Origin: Azolla pinnata
Lineage: Eukaryota; Streptophyta; Polypodiopsida; Salviniales; Salviniaceae
DNA length: 64,000 nucleotides
Direction: 5' to 3'
Assembly: GCA_037176905.1 (NCBI GenBank)
Contig: JBBBWG010033085.1
Coordinates: forward strand, 50,220 to 114,219
The first letter of the stretch is position 1. Each line of letters begins with the position of its first letter. The notes beneath the pieces were generated by a model. That model saw nothing but the letters and a program-made list of their open reading frames with translations, was not told the DNA's origin and ran no database searches. The translations under genes and the position numbers were made by a program. Of this stretch, positions 44,719-56,589 are shown piece by piece.

Positions 44719-47700
44719 CTTCCATGTGTGCACACTCTATACATATAATTCATTTCTTACACTACAGGGAAGTCCTCATGTACGCTTCAATAAGGATGGT
44801 TCACTGTTGGCTGTTACAAGTGAGAATGGCATCAAGATCTTAGCAAACTCGGATGGATTTCGGCTTATAAGGGCACAAGAAGGGCGTAATTATGCTTCAC
44901 GAGGACAAGCAGATGCCAAGGTTAGGTGTTTTTTTCTAATTTCTGGAAGCAAAACATGTGCATCTCAAATTGGGATCTGAAGTGTCAGGATTCATATATA
45001 TATATTCATGCAGCCTCCTATTGCAACCGCCATACCAGTGGCACCTCCAACAAGTACACCGGTTACCATCAATGCAGCTGACAAAGTGCTGCCGGCTTCA
45101 AATATTAAGGCCACAGTGGTACGTTTAACTGGTCGTAAGAACTGTATAATCAGGTGCTGCCAGCAAATCTGGGTATCAACTACAGATTTCTTTCTTTAAG
45201 GCTAACATTTCATAAAAATTTCAGGATAAGTCATAACAGTGAAGCTCCTTCTGAGCTATGGCACATAGCAATGCTGATGTACCTTTAATGTTCTCTTTTC
45301 ATGCAAAATCTGTCTTATCTTTCTTAAAACAGCTATGCATATTGAGTTACTGAGGCCTCAAAGCTATTTTGTCTATATAGAATGGTGTAGATTCTGGTCG
45401 CAGTCCAGATGTCAAACCAAGAATGGTGAGCGAGACCGCTGAGAAAGAAAAATCCTGGAAACTGACTGAAATAACAGAAGCATCACAGTGTAGGTGCATA
45501 AGGCTTCCTGATTCCGGCCCACCAGTAAAGGTAACTTTTATGAGATTCCATCTGATCTGTGTCTAAAAGAGGAAAATTTGGAACCGATTTTCTAAGAAAC
45601 GAAGATAATTTCTAATGTAGGTGTAGAATGGTGTATGGTTCATGTGAAACATTTCTCAGTGACCACGTTCAAAGCAAAAGGAATTGTTGTCATGATTAAG
45701 GCTGACCCAGCTGAATTTTTGCAATCAATGTAGGACCTTTTTGTTGGGAATTTAGCGTACTTATTTGAAATGAGTGTGACTGAAAGCAGACAGAAAATAA
45801 ACCAAGCTACCTTGCTGCTGTATTTTATGATGCATACGGTTGTGTGGATGGTGTGTGTGTGAGAGAGTGAGAGAGAGAGAGAGAGAAAGATCTCATATCT
45901 CAATCAGGTGTCCAGGCTCCTCTACACAAATTCAGGATCAGCTGTCTTGGCACTTCTGTTAAATGCTGTTCATAAGTTATGGAAGTGGTCTCGGAATGAC
46001 TCCAATCCCACAAGCAAGGTTTGTTCTTGCGAGTGAGTCGATCCTTTTTGAAGTGGCCTTGGGATTCCGATCGTGTGCATTAATAAAAGGATATTTTGTA
46101 ATTAGGCTACTTCAAGTGTGGCTCCAGTTCTATGGCAACCTTCGAGTGGGATTACAATGACAAATGACACTAGCGGAGTGAATTTGGAGGAGGCGATTCC
46201 GTGCATAGCACTGTCTAAAAACGACTCGTATGTCATGTCAGCTTCGGGTGGCAAGGTCTCATTATTCAACATGATGACTTTCAAGGTAAAGCATTGTTCT
46301 TGGGAAAAGCAATTACTCTCTTTTGAGCTATCAAATTTCTAAATATGTGCAGAGAACGATCAAATACCGATGTATGTCCTGAAAAACTTGTGATGTCACA
46401 AATTTTCGCATACGATTTGCTATTTATCATTTATAACCTCTTGCAGGTGATGACAACTTATATGCAACCACCTCCAGCAGCAACATATCTCGCATTCCAT
46501 CCACAAGACAATAATATTGTGGCAGTCGGTATGGATGATGCTTCGATTCAGATCTACAATGTTCGAGTCGATGAGGTGACTGAGAGATCGATATTTGTTT
46601 TGGGTCTTTGATCTCATGAGACAACATTGTTGTTGTGAGGCTTGAGTAGGAACTGTTTTGTTTCTCGATTTATCAGGTGAAAAGCACGCTGCAAGGTCAC
46701 CAGGGTAGGATCACAGGGTTGGCATTCTCCAACACATTGAATGTGCTAGTATCATCAGGAGCAGATGCCCAGGTGAAAAAAAAAAACAAATCTCTCTCGA
46801 ATGCTCATACCATTTTTTTTTTATATTGATCCATTTGTTGATGCCGATTTTAGCTTCCATCAAAGATTTTTGTGTCCTTGTCTTTCAGATATGTGTTTGG
46901 AGTACCGACAGTTGGGAAAAACGTAGAAGCAAGTCATTGCAAGTACCCCCTGGTAGGCCTTTGGTTGCATCCAGTGAAACCTTTGTGCAGTTCCATCAGG
47001 ATCAGACAAGGCTTCTTGTAACTCATGAGAGCCAATTAGTGATTTACGATGCCGCAAAACTAGAGCTGATACAACAAGTCAGTATTTCTCTCTCCGTATC
47101 CAAACTTTATTTACAATATATAATGAATTCACTCTTTGTACATACCTTTCGGCACAATATCGTATATGAGTGAGAGAGAAAAACACTTTGCATGTATTAG
47201 CTTCAACATGATTAACGAGCCTTTGACTGAAAAATGCTTTGTAAAGGTTTAGAACTTGAGACTTATACAACCTTGCAAATTTCTGATCTCATTCAAATTA
47301 GAGAAACCAGCCATTTACAATAGAAGTGGCTCCTAGTTTTTCTAAATATTTAGAATCAATCCTCAACCAGCACTTCTCAACAATTGTTTTTTTACTACAC
47401 AAAAGATACAATCGGAAGAGTAATTTCTATCGATCTTATCATGCAGTGGGCGCCGTGTGATTCCCTGCCATCATCGATATCGCAGGCAACCTACTCATGT
47501 GACAGTCAACTGGTTCTTGCTAGTTTTGTGGATGGGTCAGTTGGGATCTTTGAGGCGGAGAGCTTGCGGCCAAGATGCCGCTTGGCATCCTCTTGTTACA
47601 GCCCATCTAATAATAATTCAAGGTATTCACACAAGTGTGTTTTAAGATGCAATTTTCCATTGGTCTTCATACTGATCATATTCACACCAAAGAACTCAAG

Positions 47701-48073
47701 GAAACTACCCTATGAGAGTACCAAATTACCATCAGAATCCCAAAGAACTTCCTATACGTATAGATACACATGCAGTGTGTATCATGTATGTATGGGCATA
47801 TATATGCATGTGTGTATATGTGTATGTGTGGTGTTGATATTAACTGATGTATATAATCTGGCAATTGTATGTGGCTCTGCATACAGCATGGGGGTGTATC
47901 CTTTGGTTATTGCAGCACATCCATCCGAACCGAACCAATTTGCCATTGGATTGACTGATGGTTCAGTTCAAGTGATAGAGCCGCTCGAGTCTGAAGGTAA
48001 GTGGGGTCTCCCTCCATTGAATGAGAGTGGATCAACGAGCATTACTACTTCAACAATTGCGACTGGGAATTGA
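40418..48073 (+). CDS. TPL/TPR: TOPLESS/TOPLESS-related transcriptional co-repressor
   Basis: Twenty-five exons join in frame to 1,130 residues, matching the family length of about 1,130. Exon starts are 40,418, 40,693, 41,063, 41,335, 41,580, 41,889, 42,332, 42,573, 42,792, 42,982, 43,143, 43,296, 43,473, 43,875, 44,094, 44,768, 45,014, 45,381, 45,908, 46,106, 46,447, 46,677, 46,889, 47,447 and 47,887. The N-terminus is LisH (SSLSRELVFLILQFLDEEKF) and CTLH (MKYFEEQAQAGEWDEVERYL), then a CRA-like part with LFRDKLVFPGLKASRLRTL and NWQHQLCKNPRPNPDIKTLF. This forms the tetrameric, EAR-motif-binding head. A Pro-rich linker (FLKRPRTPPG, DSEHLLKRTRQTDE) leads to two WD40 propellers (VTSMDFHP-like start, HVGGVNDLAF, CGDDKTIKVW, HEAPVYSVCPHHKE, RITGLAFSNTLNVLVSSGADAQICVW). 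In the nucleus it bridges EAR-motif repressors such as Aux/IAA and JAZ-NINJA to histone deacetylases. Intron 9 (42,902-42,981) appears to be GC-AG, and three acceptors are NAGNAG. Confidence 0.96.
44688..44719. repeat. (CTTT)n microsatellite in TOPLESS intron 15
   Basis: Seven to eight TTTC units, about 50 bases before the exon 16 acceptor, forming part of its pyrimidine-rich region. Confidence 0.9.
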
Positions 48074-49133
48074 AAAGCTCAGAACAAACATCAAGATGGG
48101 CACCTCTGTGATCTATGTATTTTGACTTTATACATTGCAGAATCTTAGAATACAGGTACAACGCGACTTATCCGTTCTTAACATGTAAAATCACAATCTA
48201 GCCAGTTTAGGGCTTAGTTTGTTTACATTGAAGTCTAAAATTGACATGGAATCAACACCTTTTTATTTATTTATAGTTTTCCGGTCTTCTTTGGGAGACA
48301 TTATTTGTTGTGTATACCAGAGAAGATGCCATATTGGCGATGAACACTATCATGTACATATAACTCATATGGAATATTGATTTTATTGCCAGTGCCACAT
48401 TGATGCGCATGGGAATAAAATTTGCTTTCATAATTTGGGACTATATGATTTGTGCATGGACATATTGATGTATGTGGTTTCTCCGATTTTCTGCCGAAAC
48501 TTCAATATTTTTGCATCCAGATCATTAATGACTTATAAAAGAGCTCGATCCCCTGACAAGAGTATTGTATTATCTTTCAAAACCCACTAATCTGAACCTT
48601 TGTGAGATTCTGAAGTTCACCATCACCAGCTAAACTGCAAATTCTGCATATTGGCTTCTCCCATCATCTTTTTCATTTTAGGCTATAAAACCGTTGGTTA
48701 GTTTTGGCAAAGATATTTGCATGTATGTACGTTGCATAAGAGGTATACTCCCAGAAAACTGAAGTACAGAATGTTTCATACTGTTGGCTGGCACAGAATC
48801 CCAACGATAAAAAAGAACAGAACCGGTAGTACTGAAATATTGTACAGACCCAACAGTATTTTCCATCCTGAAAAGATCTCAAATAAGATCACGACATGCT
48901 TCAGAAATCCCAGAAATTTTTAGGATAAGAGTCGAAAAAAAGTGCAGATTGTTGATGGACCAATAGTATGCCAAATCAACGAAAGAAGATATCAAGATTG
49001 GAAAGGAGAAGCAAAGTAACAACCATTCCGAGCAGTCGGCTCACAATTGAGAGCCCAAAAGAATTAAAGAATCACATTTCCCCTCTCTAGTTCTCTATCG
49101 GTATAGAAAGTATATATATAATATACACAGAGT
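48074..49133. other. Convergent intergenic region between TOPLESS and the minus-strand gene
   Basis: Holds the 3' ends of two converging genes. No array, RNA gene or conserved frame seen; short frames near 48,673-48,923 on both strands have no recognisable family. Confidence 0.5.
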
Positions 49134-49853
49134 TTACAAGTTGCTACTACTTTTCTTCTCTCTCCTAGAACATCCGGTGCTGTTCGCATCAGGGTGCACC
49201 TCGGTCTTTCTCGAAACTTTATTAGTTGTCCTCTTCCAGAATCCGAACGGCTTGATCTTCGGCTTATTCGGCACAACGCTTTCAAGTACGCGTGACAACT
49301 GGAATGGTTTCTCGGGTTGGTGAACAGGCCAACCGCCACAAAGAAACATCCTGCCAGCGTATGATGAACCACCTCCAACTGTAGTAGTGGCATCGGTAGC
49401 GGGTAACTGTACAGGAAGAGCACCCCTGCCAGAAGCTTTCAAATTCTCTCCGAGAAACACTAGCCCTTTCACGTCACCCACGTTAACTGCTTTCACATCA
49501 TGCAAGGAGGGGCTATCACCGCATTTCTTTAGAAACTCGGGTTTCTTTTCTCCTTCCTGTTGCTTGTACTTAATATCGAGTAAACATGATTCGTTGTTGC
49601 GGCAAGTTGATTCTTCTTCTTCTTCTTCCCGTTCCAGCTTTTTCGACAAATCGAGAACAGAGACAGGAGACATCTCTTCAGTCTCCCAATTCTCCACCTC
49701 ACCATCAATATATTGGCCGTTCTTCTTTTTTTCCTTAGCATGCAGAGCTGCAACAGCACCTGAATCGTTCCACTGCATTATCCGATCATATAAATCCGAA
49801 CCGATCGAGTCTCTCAGTGTCTCGACTGTCTCGATGCAGGTGGAGGGAAGCAT
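49134..49853 (-). CDS. Unrecognised acidic-to-basic plant protein, 239 residues
   Basis: A single open exon from ATG (49,851-49,853) to TAA. The N-terminal half is acidic (MLPSTCIETVETLRDSIGSD, a run of six Glu after a KLER). It contains SPVSVLDL, a phrase also seen in TRM/DUF4378-type plant proteins, though that alone is not enough to assign the family. The C-terminal 70 residues are basic (PNKPKIKPFGFWKRTTNKVS, then SRREKKSSSNL), perhaps a nuclear or nucleic-acid-binding tail. No membrane segment or signal peptide is visible. A possible leader exon ends at a CAG|GTAAAC donor on the minus strand (exon end 51,299), with a weak acceptor at 49,859. That would place the promoter near 51,600, next to the minisatellite. 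It could also be the last exon of a longer protein. Confidence 0.6.
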   Translation of the reverse strand: MLPSTCIETVETLRDSIGSDLYDRIMQWNDSGAVAALHAKEKKKNGQYIDGEVENWETEEMSPVSVLDLSKKLEREEEEEESTCRNNESCLLDIKYKQQEGEKKPEFLKKCGDSPSLHDVKAVNVGDVKGLVFLGENLKASGRGALPVQLPATDATTTVGGGSSYAGRMFLCGGWPVHQPEKPFQLSRVLESVVPNKPKIKPFGFWKRTTNKVSRKTEVHPDANSTGCSRREKKSSSNL

Positions 49854-51639
49854 TTGCCCTGTGCATCATTTTCACCATTCTTCAAAATATACAAATACAC
49901 GAATCTTGTACAAGAAAGGATTTGCAACACACACATCATTCGATGGGAAAGGCTAATAGATTTGATGTTTGGGTTTTACGGTTTCGAAAAGATTGAGCGT
50001 GATTCATCTTGGGATTCGACCAGTCCTGGTTCTAAACTGCGTGAACTATTTATATGTCAATGCCTACAGCTAAAGTAACACAAGCAGAAAACCCCCCTTT
50101 GAATGGCATTGTAAGACGTTTTTTTTCTGGTTTAAGAGCCAGGGTCATGGTTTTAGATAGTTGGCCTTTATCATAGGTACATTCAAAGTTATCATAGCAT
50201 AACAAAAGTGATAACACTAAATCATAGAGACGATAAGCTGAAACATGTGATGGGACATATCATATCATTAGCATACATGATTTTATTAGGTCCTGGTTCT
50301 CAAATGTCGACATATAAGAGAAATAAATGATACAAATGAATGAATAATGAAAGCAGTCACTCCAAGATACCTGCAGGGTGTTTTCTCATCAAACCCGGTA
50401 TTTCAAGAGTTTTTTCAGTGTCTAAAATGCTATGAACAGGAAAATAGCATGCAGCAAATATAGTCCATGTTGGGACATATCATTAGCATAATTTCGGATC
50501 TTTAGGGTCCAAAAATGGATAGCCGGAAGTATGCTGCTGGCATAACAGAACTAACTCAACATCCTTGGACTAAGGGCATTTCTCTAGGATTAGGGGAGAC
50601 CTAAAGCATGTAGTTTTAGGGATTTCGGTTGTTTCCATATGCAGCTGATAATAACAACTTTAGGGTTTAGTTTTTTCGTCTGATGGAAATTAAAGGCTTC
50701 TAAGAAGGGTTACCACATTCAGCTGATAATAGAGGTTCAGGGTTTCGTCTGATGGAAATCGAAGGCTTCTAAGAAGGGATCCAGTGGTCCAAACATCAGT
50801 ATATGCATATATATAGGAGGAAATTAAGACAACATTTACCACATTCAGCTGATAATAGGGGTTTAGGGTTTCGTCGGATGGGAATCAAAGGCTTCTAAGA
50901 AGGGATCCAGTGGTCCAAACATCAGTATATATGCATACATATATTAGGAGGAAGTTAACGCAACCTTGATCACAGTTTTGAGAGTCAGGATTGCAGATCT
51001 CATTCCTAAACCCAACCAGAACGTTTCCCCGAGAAGATGAGACATATGCATGGAATTACTCCCCTTTACACAAACGCAGGCAAAGCTCCCTTCAAGGCGG
51101 CTTTTTTTTCCCCAATGGTTTTGATGGGGAAATCAAACCCCCTGTATGGAGGTAATGTTTCAGCTCGAAAAGAGAATAGAAAGAAGAAAACCCTAAACCG
51201 TGGTGGGAGCGGAAGTGTGGGGGGGGGGGGGCGGATTCAAAGAAAAAGAAGAGACTTTTCCGCAGGAATTTGCGAGGAAGAGCACGAGCTATGTTTACCT
51301 GGTAGAGAAGGAAGCTCGTGAGCGTGCGTAATCATGTTGCAAAACCACCGATCTCTCTCCCTCGCAGTCCAGGCCCGATCTCTTTGTTGCTTGCTGCTGC
51401 TAGTGCTGCTGCTGCTGCTTCTGCTTCTCTTTCAGCTTCCGCTTCTGTTTCTTCTTCTGATTCTTCTTCTGATTCTTCTTCTGCTTCAAGGTTCAGCAGC
51501 AATCTGAGGCCTTCGTCGATGGAAATCGGAAGAAGCTCTGCGCGGAGCAGACAGAGAACGCGGCGTTGATCTCTCTCTCTCTCTCTCAGAGTCTTCTTCA
51601 AAAAGGAGAGAAAAAATGAACACTCAAAAGTTCTCAAAT
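49854..51639 (-). other. 5' region of the minus-strand gene with telo-box-bearing duplication
   Basis: Probably leader intron plus 5'UTR of the gene at 49,134-49,853. A unit with CAGCTGATAATA, then GGGTTT, then TCTGATGG(A/G)AAT and AAGGCTTCTAAGAAGGG occurs three times (starts at about 50,643, 50,720 and 50,848). The last two copies extend through GATCCAGTGGTCCAAACATC. Two of the three contain TTTAGGGTTT and the middle one TTCAGGGTTT. CTT/CTG-rich sequence at 51,385-51,500 and CT at 51,570-51,590 resemble a leader exon read on the minus strand. Confidence 0.5.
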
Positions 51640-53215
51640 AGTTTTTCCATTAGTTTTTTTCTTTCCTAAAGTGTTTCCCTAATGTTTTTCCCGAATAGTT
51701 CCGATTTTTCAATAGTTTTTCAATAGTTTTTCCGATTAGATTTCCCCGCCCCCTCTAGTTTTTCAATAGTTTTTCAATAGTTTTTCCAATTTCTTTTGCA
51801 GTACTTTTAAAATGGTTTTTCCCGATTGTTTTGTAGTACTTTTCCGATTGCTTTGTACTACTTTCCCGATTGTGTTTCTGACCGTTTTTCCCATAGTTTC
51901 TCAATAGTTTTTCAATAGTTTTCCAATAGTTTTTCCGATTGTTTTGTAGTACTTTTCTCTGATAATTTTTCCCATAGTTTTTCAATAGTTTTCCAATAGT
52001 TTTTCCAATTTTTTTGCAGTACTTTTAAAATGGTTTTTTCTAATTGTTTTGCAGCACTTTTCCGATTGTGTTTCTGGTAGTTTTTCCGATAGTTTTTCTA
52101 TAGTTTTTCCAATTGTTTTGCAGTACTTTTGAAATAGTTTTTCCCGATTGTTTTGCAGTACTTTTAAAATAGTTCTTCCGATTGTGTTTCCGATAGTTTT
52201 TCCCATAGTTTTTCAATAGTTTTTCAATAGTTTTTCCATAGTTTTTCCAATAGTTTTTCAAAAACACAAATTCCCGCAAGTTTTTCAATAGTTTTTCCAA
52301 CAGTTCCGATTTTTCAATAGCTTTCCGGTAGTTTTTCCGATAGTTTTTCCAATCTGTTTTTTTTCCCAATATATTGCCTTCTTTCTCTTGAAATAGTTTT
52401 ACCGATAGTTTTTCCCAGAGTTTTTCAATAGTTTTTCGACAGTTTTTCCCAATAGTTTTTCCAAAAAAACAAATTCCCACTTAGTTTTTCCAATAGTTTT
52501 TCCAATAGTTTTTCCAATTAGATTTTCAACAGGTTTTTCCCATACAGTTTTTTTCCAATAATTTTCTTTCTTTTAAGATAGTTTATGCCAACAGTTTTTC
52601 AACACTTTTACCAAATAGTTTTTTCAATTGCTTTCCGGTAGTTTTTCCAATAGTTTTTCCAATAGTTTTTCCCAATAGTTTTTCCCAATAGTTTTTGAAA
52701 CACTTTTTCATTCAATAGTTTTCCCAACAGTTTTCCAAAAGTTTTTTTTTCACTAGTTTTTCCTAATATTTTTGTGTTCTCTTTTTCCAATAGTTTTTTC
52801 CCTACAGTTGTTCCAATAGTTTTCTTTTCAATAGTTTTTCCAATAGTTTTCCCAAAGTTTTGCAATAGTTTTCCCAAAGTTTTCTGGTAGTTTTTCCAAT
52901 AGTTTTTTACCCCTATAAATTTCCAAAAGTGTTTTTTTCCCACTAGAGTTTTTTTTTTTTCAATAGTTTTTTTCCCCAATAGTTCATATTATTCCAATAG
53001 TTTTCTTTTCAATAGTTTTTCCAATAGTTTTCCCAAAGTTTTCTGATAGTTTTTCTGAATAGTTTTCTTTTCAATAGTTCTTTTTCCCTATAATTTTCCA
53101 AAAGTGTTTTTTTCCCACTAGAGTTTTTTTTTCAATAGTTTTTTTTTCCCAATAGTTCATTTTATTCCAATAGTTTTCGAATAGTTTTCTTTCTTTTCCA
53201 TAGTTCTGGTCGGAG
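51640..53215. repeat. TAGTTTTTCCAA-type minisatellite, about 1.6 kb
   Basis: More than 100 short units of 10-13 bp (TAGTTTTTC(C)(A)A and variants with GATT, GGTAG, CCCAA). Longer words such as TTTTGCAGTACTTTT recur between 51,795 and 52,165, showing block amplification. On the minus strand the units code for Gly-Lys-Thr-Ile-Glu-Lys-Leu-Leu-like runs, which is why several Lys/Asn-rich frames appear. They are not genes. Confidence 0.93.
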
Positions 53216-53367
53216 GTTTGAGCAGTTCTTCCATTGCAATTTCCAGCAACTGTTCAATTCGTTCGTTCGTTCGTTCGTTCCATGAGTTGTCACAATTGGC
53301 ACATTCAAATGAATCGTTTCCCATCTGTTGATTCCCCAACAGATTGTTTAATCGGATCCATCATCTG

Positions 53368-53413
53368 TTTAGGGTTTAGAGTTTAGGGTTTAGGGTTTAG
53401 GGTTTAGGGTTTC
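53368..53413 (+). repeat. Short interstitial telomere tract (TTTAGGG)n
   Basis: Six units, one with a substitution (TTTAGAG), in otherwise unique sequence 150 bases after the minisatellite. Confidence 0.92.
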
Positions 53414-55849
53414 TGAGCCCAGCTTATCTGCTCAATGATACGGATGCTAGGTCCTTTCGACGCAATCGTTTGCATTGCAACGATCGCGATCCAAAACCGT
53501 AGAACATACCCAAATTTTTACCTGAGCAGAGTGCAATGTACAACGAAATGGTATGCACTCTCTGAGCTTTGCAGCATGCAGTGAATCTCTCTTCTTCTTC
53601 TTCTTCTTCTTCTTATTCTTATTCTTATTCTTATTCTTCTGATAATGGCAGAAATCATCAGAATGCCGCTGGGAAACCTCTGATCATATGCGTCTGCTTC
53701 GTCAGCTTCTTCCCTTTATGATCAAGACCCAGTCAAAACATTACGATTTGAATGATTCCAATTGCTTGATGATTGATCGATCGATCGATCCGAGGGGGCA
53801 CATGCCACCGATTTCTTTTCAGAGGAGTTAGGTCCCTTAGAGGGATCTTTGTCAGCTCTCGCTTGCCCTTTTGCCTAGCTCTATTCTGCTCTTCTGCATC
53901 TGTCTGTGACACATAAAGTGATCACCAAACAAAAAACTGCTCAAAGGCCAAAATTTTCTCCCCAAAAAAAAGGTCACACAACGCTCGAAGACCAGCTTCT
54001 TCAGAACCCAAGAGTCATGCTTTTTACGTCCATCTCTTTTAATGGAGACCAACTCCTTCAGATAAGCCAGATCTGAGAATCTGGCTCATCGGGTCTTCCA
54101 GAAACACTCCAAATTTTAAGGCTCTCCAAAAACCATCCAAATTTTAAGGCTCATCCGAGAATTTAAGGCTCTCTGCTAAAACATGTGTATAGATGTTCTG
54201 AGCAACTCTTGTTTGTTTCCGTAGCCTTGATCAGTCAAATTTTGATGCCCAGTTCCGAACATGCTAAAGAGGTCGGAAAAGACACACGCACGCAAAAAAA
54301 GAAAATCGATGATCGAATCGATGATGGCATTCTGCAAAGTGTCTTCGGAATCAACGTCATACTCCGGGGCCCTTCCCATTTCTTTCTTGTCAAAGTCCAG
54401 TGCTGATCAAAGATCTTCTCAAATCTGGCATTTCCTTGACTCGATTATATACAATATTGGCTCCTCAACTCGAATATATATATATATATGTTCAAAATTC
54501 AAAGTGAAAAGTGAAAAGTTTAGCTCAAGTGAATTTTATGTACAAATCTTATAGATGTGATTAAATTTGATCGACACACTCTAAAGTATAGTTACTTAAG
54601 TCAAGTATATTAGACTGGCATTGAAAGAATTTAATTAAGTATCTCTATGCATTACAATGTATCTCAAACCACAGAGATGTAACAATTAAATGAGAACAGT
54701 ATTCTTCCTCACATCATGCCATAACTTGAGAATTTTTCTTTTTCACAACCATTTTCATTATGGTGAGAGGGATTGTAAAAAATGCAAAAGGTTTACTCTA
54801 AGGGCAATAGAAGATTTTACATATTACCAGGCTTGGTTTTTATCCACTATTTTGAAAACTAAATATAAAAGTAAACTTCTTCAGAAAAAGAAAAACCAAA
54901 GACTTAAAATCAGAACAAATAAGTCACTTAACAAGCCATCGGAAAGTGAATAGATGCTTGCTACATATGCACAATTCACTAGATATTATCTTCTCTTGTA
55001 ATCTTGTTTAACAAGGAAAAAAACTTTGTTTAATAAACGGATCATTCTCCTCTCTCTTCAATGAGAAACTCTTCTTTAAGATATAACCTTTCTTTTTCCT
55101 TGCTGACGAAGGACAAGATTTGGTGCGATAGTGTCCCGTTTATAATGAATTATAGTAAACTTCCTGTAAAAAATACCATCAAAAATTAAAATTGAAACAA
55201 ATCAATCACAAATGAATTGACAAAAGTCTCACTATGAAGCCACTAAATGGGCTTTAGAGAAACACATCAAGAAATGTCAATTTGTTCATGAAGTAGTGGG
55301 GTCCTTTGCAATGTTTTAGGCTAGTGCAACAAGTTCTCAATGATGTTATTCAACACCAAGCTTCTTATTTCCAATCTATAGCTTCATATGGCTATTGGTG
55401 CATTGAATTTGTTGCTGCACTTAATTTTTTGCAATGTAATTTTTGGTCTAGTTATGTAGTTTTCTAGGTGTAATCTTGAATGGGGTGTTTCTTGTACACA
55501 TGCTTTTGTAGCAATTTTGCCCGCTTTCTCTTCACTACTCGTATATTTTTTTTTAAAAGAAGCAGGTAAACAAATGCTTGGTACTTACCTGAGCGCTAAT
55601 TGCAAAAATGCAAGAAATTGTTATGAATTCATGTATGTAATGAGCTTACTAGAAACCAATGCATGACTAGAGTCATTCTATTCAAATCTCCATCTTAAGA
55701 ATTAGTTAATTGCCTACAATGAAACTAATATATATACATCCCATTATCAAGTAGGTTCAAAACTAATGTATCTGAAATCATTGTATACATTACGCAAGAG
55801 TTAGTCTTATCTTGAGATTGTATTGATACACTTTATAATATTTTTTAAT
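53414..55849. other. Intergenic, no gene recognised
   Basis: Contains CTT and ATTCTT microsatellites at 53,590-53,640 and GATC repeats near 53,775. From 54,500 on it is AT-rich. Frames at 53,852-54,052 (minus), 54,261-54,554 and 54,690-54,953 (plus) have no recognisable family and lack splice support. Confidence 0.5.
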
Positions 55850-56589
55850 ATCTAATCGCTCTTTACCATAAAACATATACTTTGATTAGTGAATAAATTG
55901 GTTACAAACATGAAAAACAAGGATCACACAAACACCTAGGGGACATATATACTCTCACCTCCACAGTCATACCAATCACTAAGTGATTGGAGAAGGAAAA
56001 AGAAAACATTGAGGTATAAAGGATCACTTCAAACCCTCCACAATTTGACGAAAACAGAGAATCACATTCCATGTGTAAAGAAACCCTTATCGCTTCTCTA
56101 AGGTCTTCTCAGATTGTCTTGACTAAATACTTATACTACGAGACATGCAAGTATAAATTATATCAGACCATATCTCTTGTACTATTGTGACCGGGTTCAA
56201 TAAAACATTTCCAGATATCTTATCGCATCTTAACTTCCACAAATTCCACAATGTAATAGCAGAAATGTAACTTCCACAAATTCCACAATATGATAATAGA
56301 AATCATCACCCACCTTTCATCTTGAAACACAACAAGGTAGCCATCCCAATCTAACGACATATGTTGAGATCTAACTATATCATGACGCATAGAAATTATC
56401 TCAAAAGGTAGATGGCTCTCATAAAAACAAAATTGTCAAACAAATTTCCCAACACTGTTAAATCCCACGTCAACAAACTAATCACTCTTTGAACTTTCTT
56501 AATAGAATATTTCAATTTGTTCTATAATAGAAACCAAATTTAAAGAATTAAGCAAGAGTAAAAAATGAGAAGAAACAAAAGTATAATAA
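55850..56589. other. AT-rich flank of the RPS2-upstream array
   Basis: Mostly unique AT-rich sequence with a local duplication of CTTCCACAAATTCCACAAT (about 56,230 and 56,270). Words typical of the array appear near its right end. Confidence 0.5.

Noticed and set aside
51755-52979. Minus-strand Lys/Asn/Thr-rich frames of 74-146 residues
   Set aside because: Produced by the TAGTTTTTCCAA minisatellite; the frame shifts whenever unit length changes and no start context is conserved.
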